From: Planctomycetaceae bacterium
GTDB taxonomy: Bacteria; Planctomycetota; Planctomycetia; Planctomycetales; Planctomycetaceae
Direction of reading: 5' to 3'
NCBI GenBank assembly: GCA_027080405.1
Contig: JALWSL010000310.1
Coordinates: forward strand, 1 to 6,517
Length of the DNA: 6,517 nt
The position numbers and the translations under genes were made by a program. The notes below the pieces were generated by a model. That model saw only the letters and a program-made list of their open reading frames with translations. It ran no database searches and had not been told where the DNA came from. Below, piece by piece: positions 5,626 through 6,517 of this stretch (positions within the stretch are counted from its first letter, which is position 1; every line of letters begins with the position of its first letter).

Positions 5626-6517
5626 ATGGCTCTGTTGAAACGATACAAAATTCGCAGCTACGAAGTCGGCCTGCTGTTCAAGGAAGATGAGTTCCAGGGA
5701 CTTCTGGAAGCCGGTACGCATTGGCGATTTGATCCCTTGGGGAAATTGCGGGTCGATATCGTTTCGAAACGCGATCCGTGGTTGGTGCATGAGAAGCTCG
5801 ATTTGATCGTCAAATCAGGTCTGCTTGAGGATCGCGCCAGAGTTCTGGATTTGTCGGATGAACAGCGCGCGTTGGTCTGGATCGAAAATCGATTCAACCA
5901 AATTTTGCCGCCCGGTTTGTATGCTTACTGGACTGGCCAGAAAGATGTTCGCGTGGAAATTGTCGATATCAAGACGGTCCGGTTTGAACACGACCACCTC
6001 AAGAACATTGTCTTTTCGTCTCAGGTCAGTTCCGTACTCGATGTTTACACCGTCGGGCGGGATCATGTGGGTGTGCTGTTTATCGATGGGGAGTACATCG
6101 ACACACTTGCACCGGGACTGTACGCCTTCTGGAAAGGCCAGTCGGATGCCCGTGTTGTTGAAGTTGATATGCGGGAATCGATGGTCGATATCGGCGGTCA
6201 GGATATCATCACGGCTGATAAGGTGACACTGCGCCTCAACGCGGTCGTGACCTATCAGATTGAAGAAGCCCGCGTTGCGGTCAGCCGCACCGATAATGTT
6301 CGACAGGCGCTGTACCGGGAAACCCAGCTCGTTTTGCGAGCGGTGATCGGTTCACGCGATCTCGATAGCTTTCTCAGCGACAAGGAAGCGGTGGCGAAGG
6401 AAATCGAAAAGAACGTACTCGGTCGAGCGAAAGACCTGGGATTGAAGATTGCTTCGGTCGGGATTCGTGATGTGATTTTGCCCGGTGAGATGAAGGATTT
6501 GATGAACCGGGTAACGG
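5626..6517 (+). CDS. SPFH/band-7 (slipin-like) protein, N-terminal 297 codons (3' end outside window)
   Basis: The gene starts at ATG 5626 and is open to the window end. From about residue 185 it has the SPFH/prohibitin-homology pattern: DIITADKVTLRLNAVVTYQ (193-211), DNVRQALYRETQLVLRAVIG (223-242), the helix before GLKIASVGIRDVILPGEM (272-289), and the start of the C-terminal helix. SPFH proteins form large oligomers, mostly at membranes, that act as scaffolds or regulate membrane proteases; the precise role here is unknown. Two features are unusual. There is no hydrophobic N-terminal anchor: the protein starts MALLKRYKIRSYEVG. The region before the core is built of three modules with Gly30, Gly97 and Gly164 exactly 67 residues apart, the last two with PGLYA(Y/F)W and GQ-D-RV. 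The protein may therefore be cytoplasmic or peripheral. The C-terminal part is not seen. Confidence 0.88.
   Translation, partial: MALLKRYKIRSYEVGLLFKEDEFQGLLEAGTHWRFDPLGKLRVDIVSKRDPWLVHEKLDLIVKSGLLEDRARVLDLSDEQRALVWIENRFNQILPPGLYAYWTGQKDVRVEIVDIKTVRFEHDHLKNIVFSSQVSSVLDVYTVGRDHVGVLFIDGEYIDTLAPGLYAFWKGQSDARVVEVDMRESMVDIGGQDIITADKVTLRLNAVVTYQIEEARVAVSRTDNVRQALYRETQLVLRAVIGSRDLDSFLSDKEAVAKEIEKNVLGRAKDLGLKIASVGIRDVILPGEMKDLMNRVT

Overview
The window looks like chromosomal DNA from a planctomycete, probably class Planctomycetia. The call rests on protein types, not on a marker gene: a PA14 plus DUF1595/1592/1588/1585 protein with a CxxCH motif, and two further enzymes carrying twin-arginine (Tat) signals (an amidohydrolase and a Gfo/Idh/MocA oxidoreductase). 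Genus cannot be assigned from this sequence.

Layout. Bases 2-1762 (+) hold the C-terminal part of the large PA14/DUF1592 protein; its start lies upstream of the window. Bases 1934-2920 (+) encode a Tat-exported metal-dependent amidohydrolase of the lactonase-like amidohydrolase-2 group. Bases 3137-4444 (+) encode a Tat-exported Gfo/Idh/MocA oxidoreductase with a good sigma70-like promoter (3010-3038) and a very strong intrinsic terminator (4471-4503). Gaps of 171 and 216 bp separate the three genes, and at least the third has its own promoter, so this is a same-strand cluster rather than a tight operon. A likely shared theme is breakdown of sugars or complex carbohydrate outside the cytoplasm, but no substrate can be read from the sequence.

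Bases 4445-5625 have no convincing protein gene. They hold a complete tRNA-Leu(UAG) on the minus strand (4679-4761) and, on the plus strand, a striking tRNA-like element (4986-5060). This element has a normal D arm and T arm, but its anticodon stem is closed by a 4-nt GGAA (GNRA-type) loop, so it has no anticodon. Its acceptor stem is also split by a small internal loop. Several perfect hairpins follow within about 100 bp (5078-5162), two of them mutually exclusive. This stretch is the best candidate for something undescribed: either a decayed tRNA or a structured RNA with a tRNA-like head.

From 5626 to the end of the window (+) runs the N-terminal 297 codons of an SPFH/band-7 (slipin-like) protein. 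It has no N-terminal membrane segment and contains three copies of a module spaced exactly 67 residues apart.
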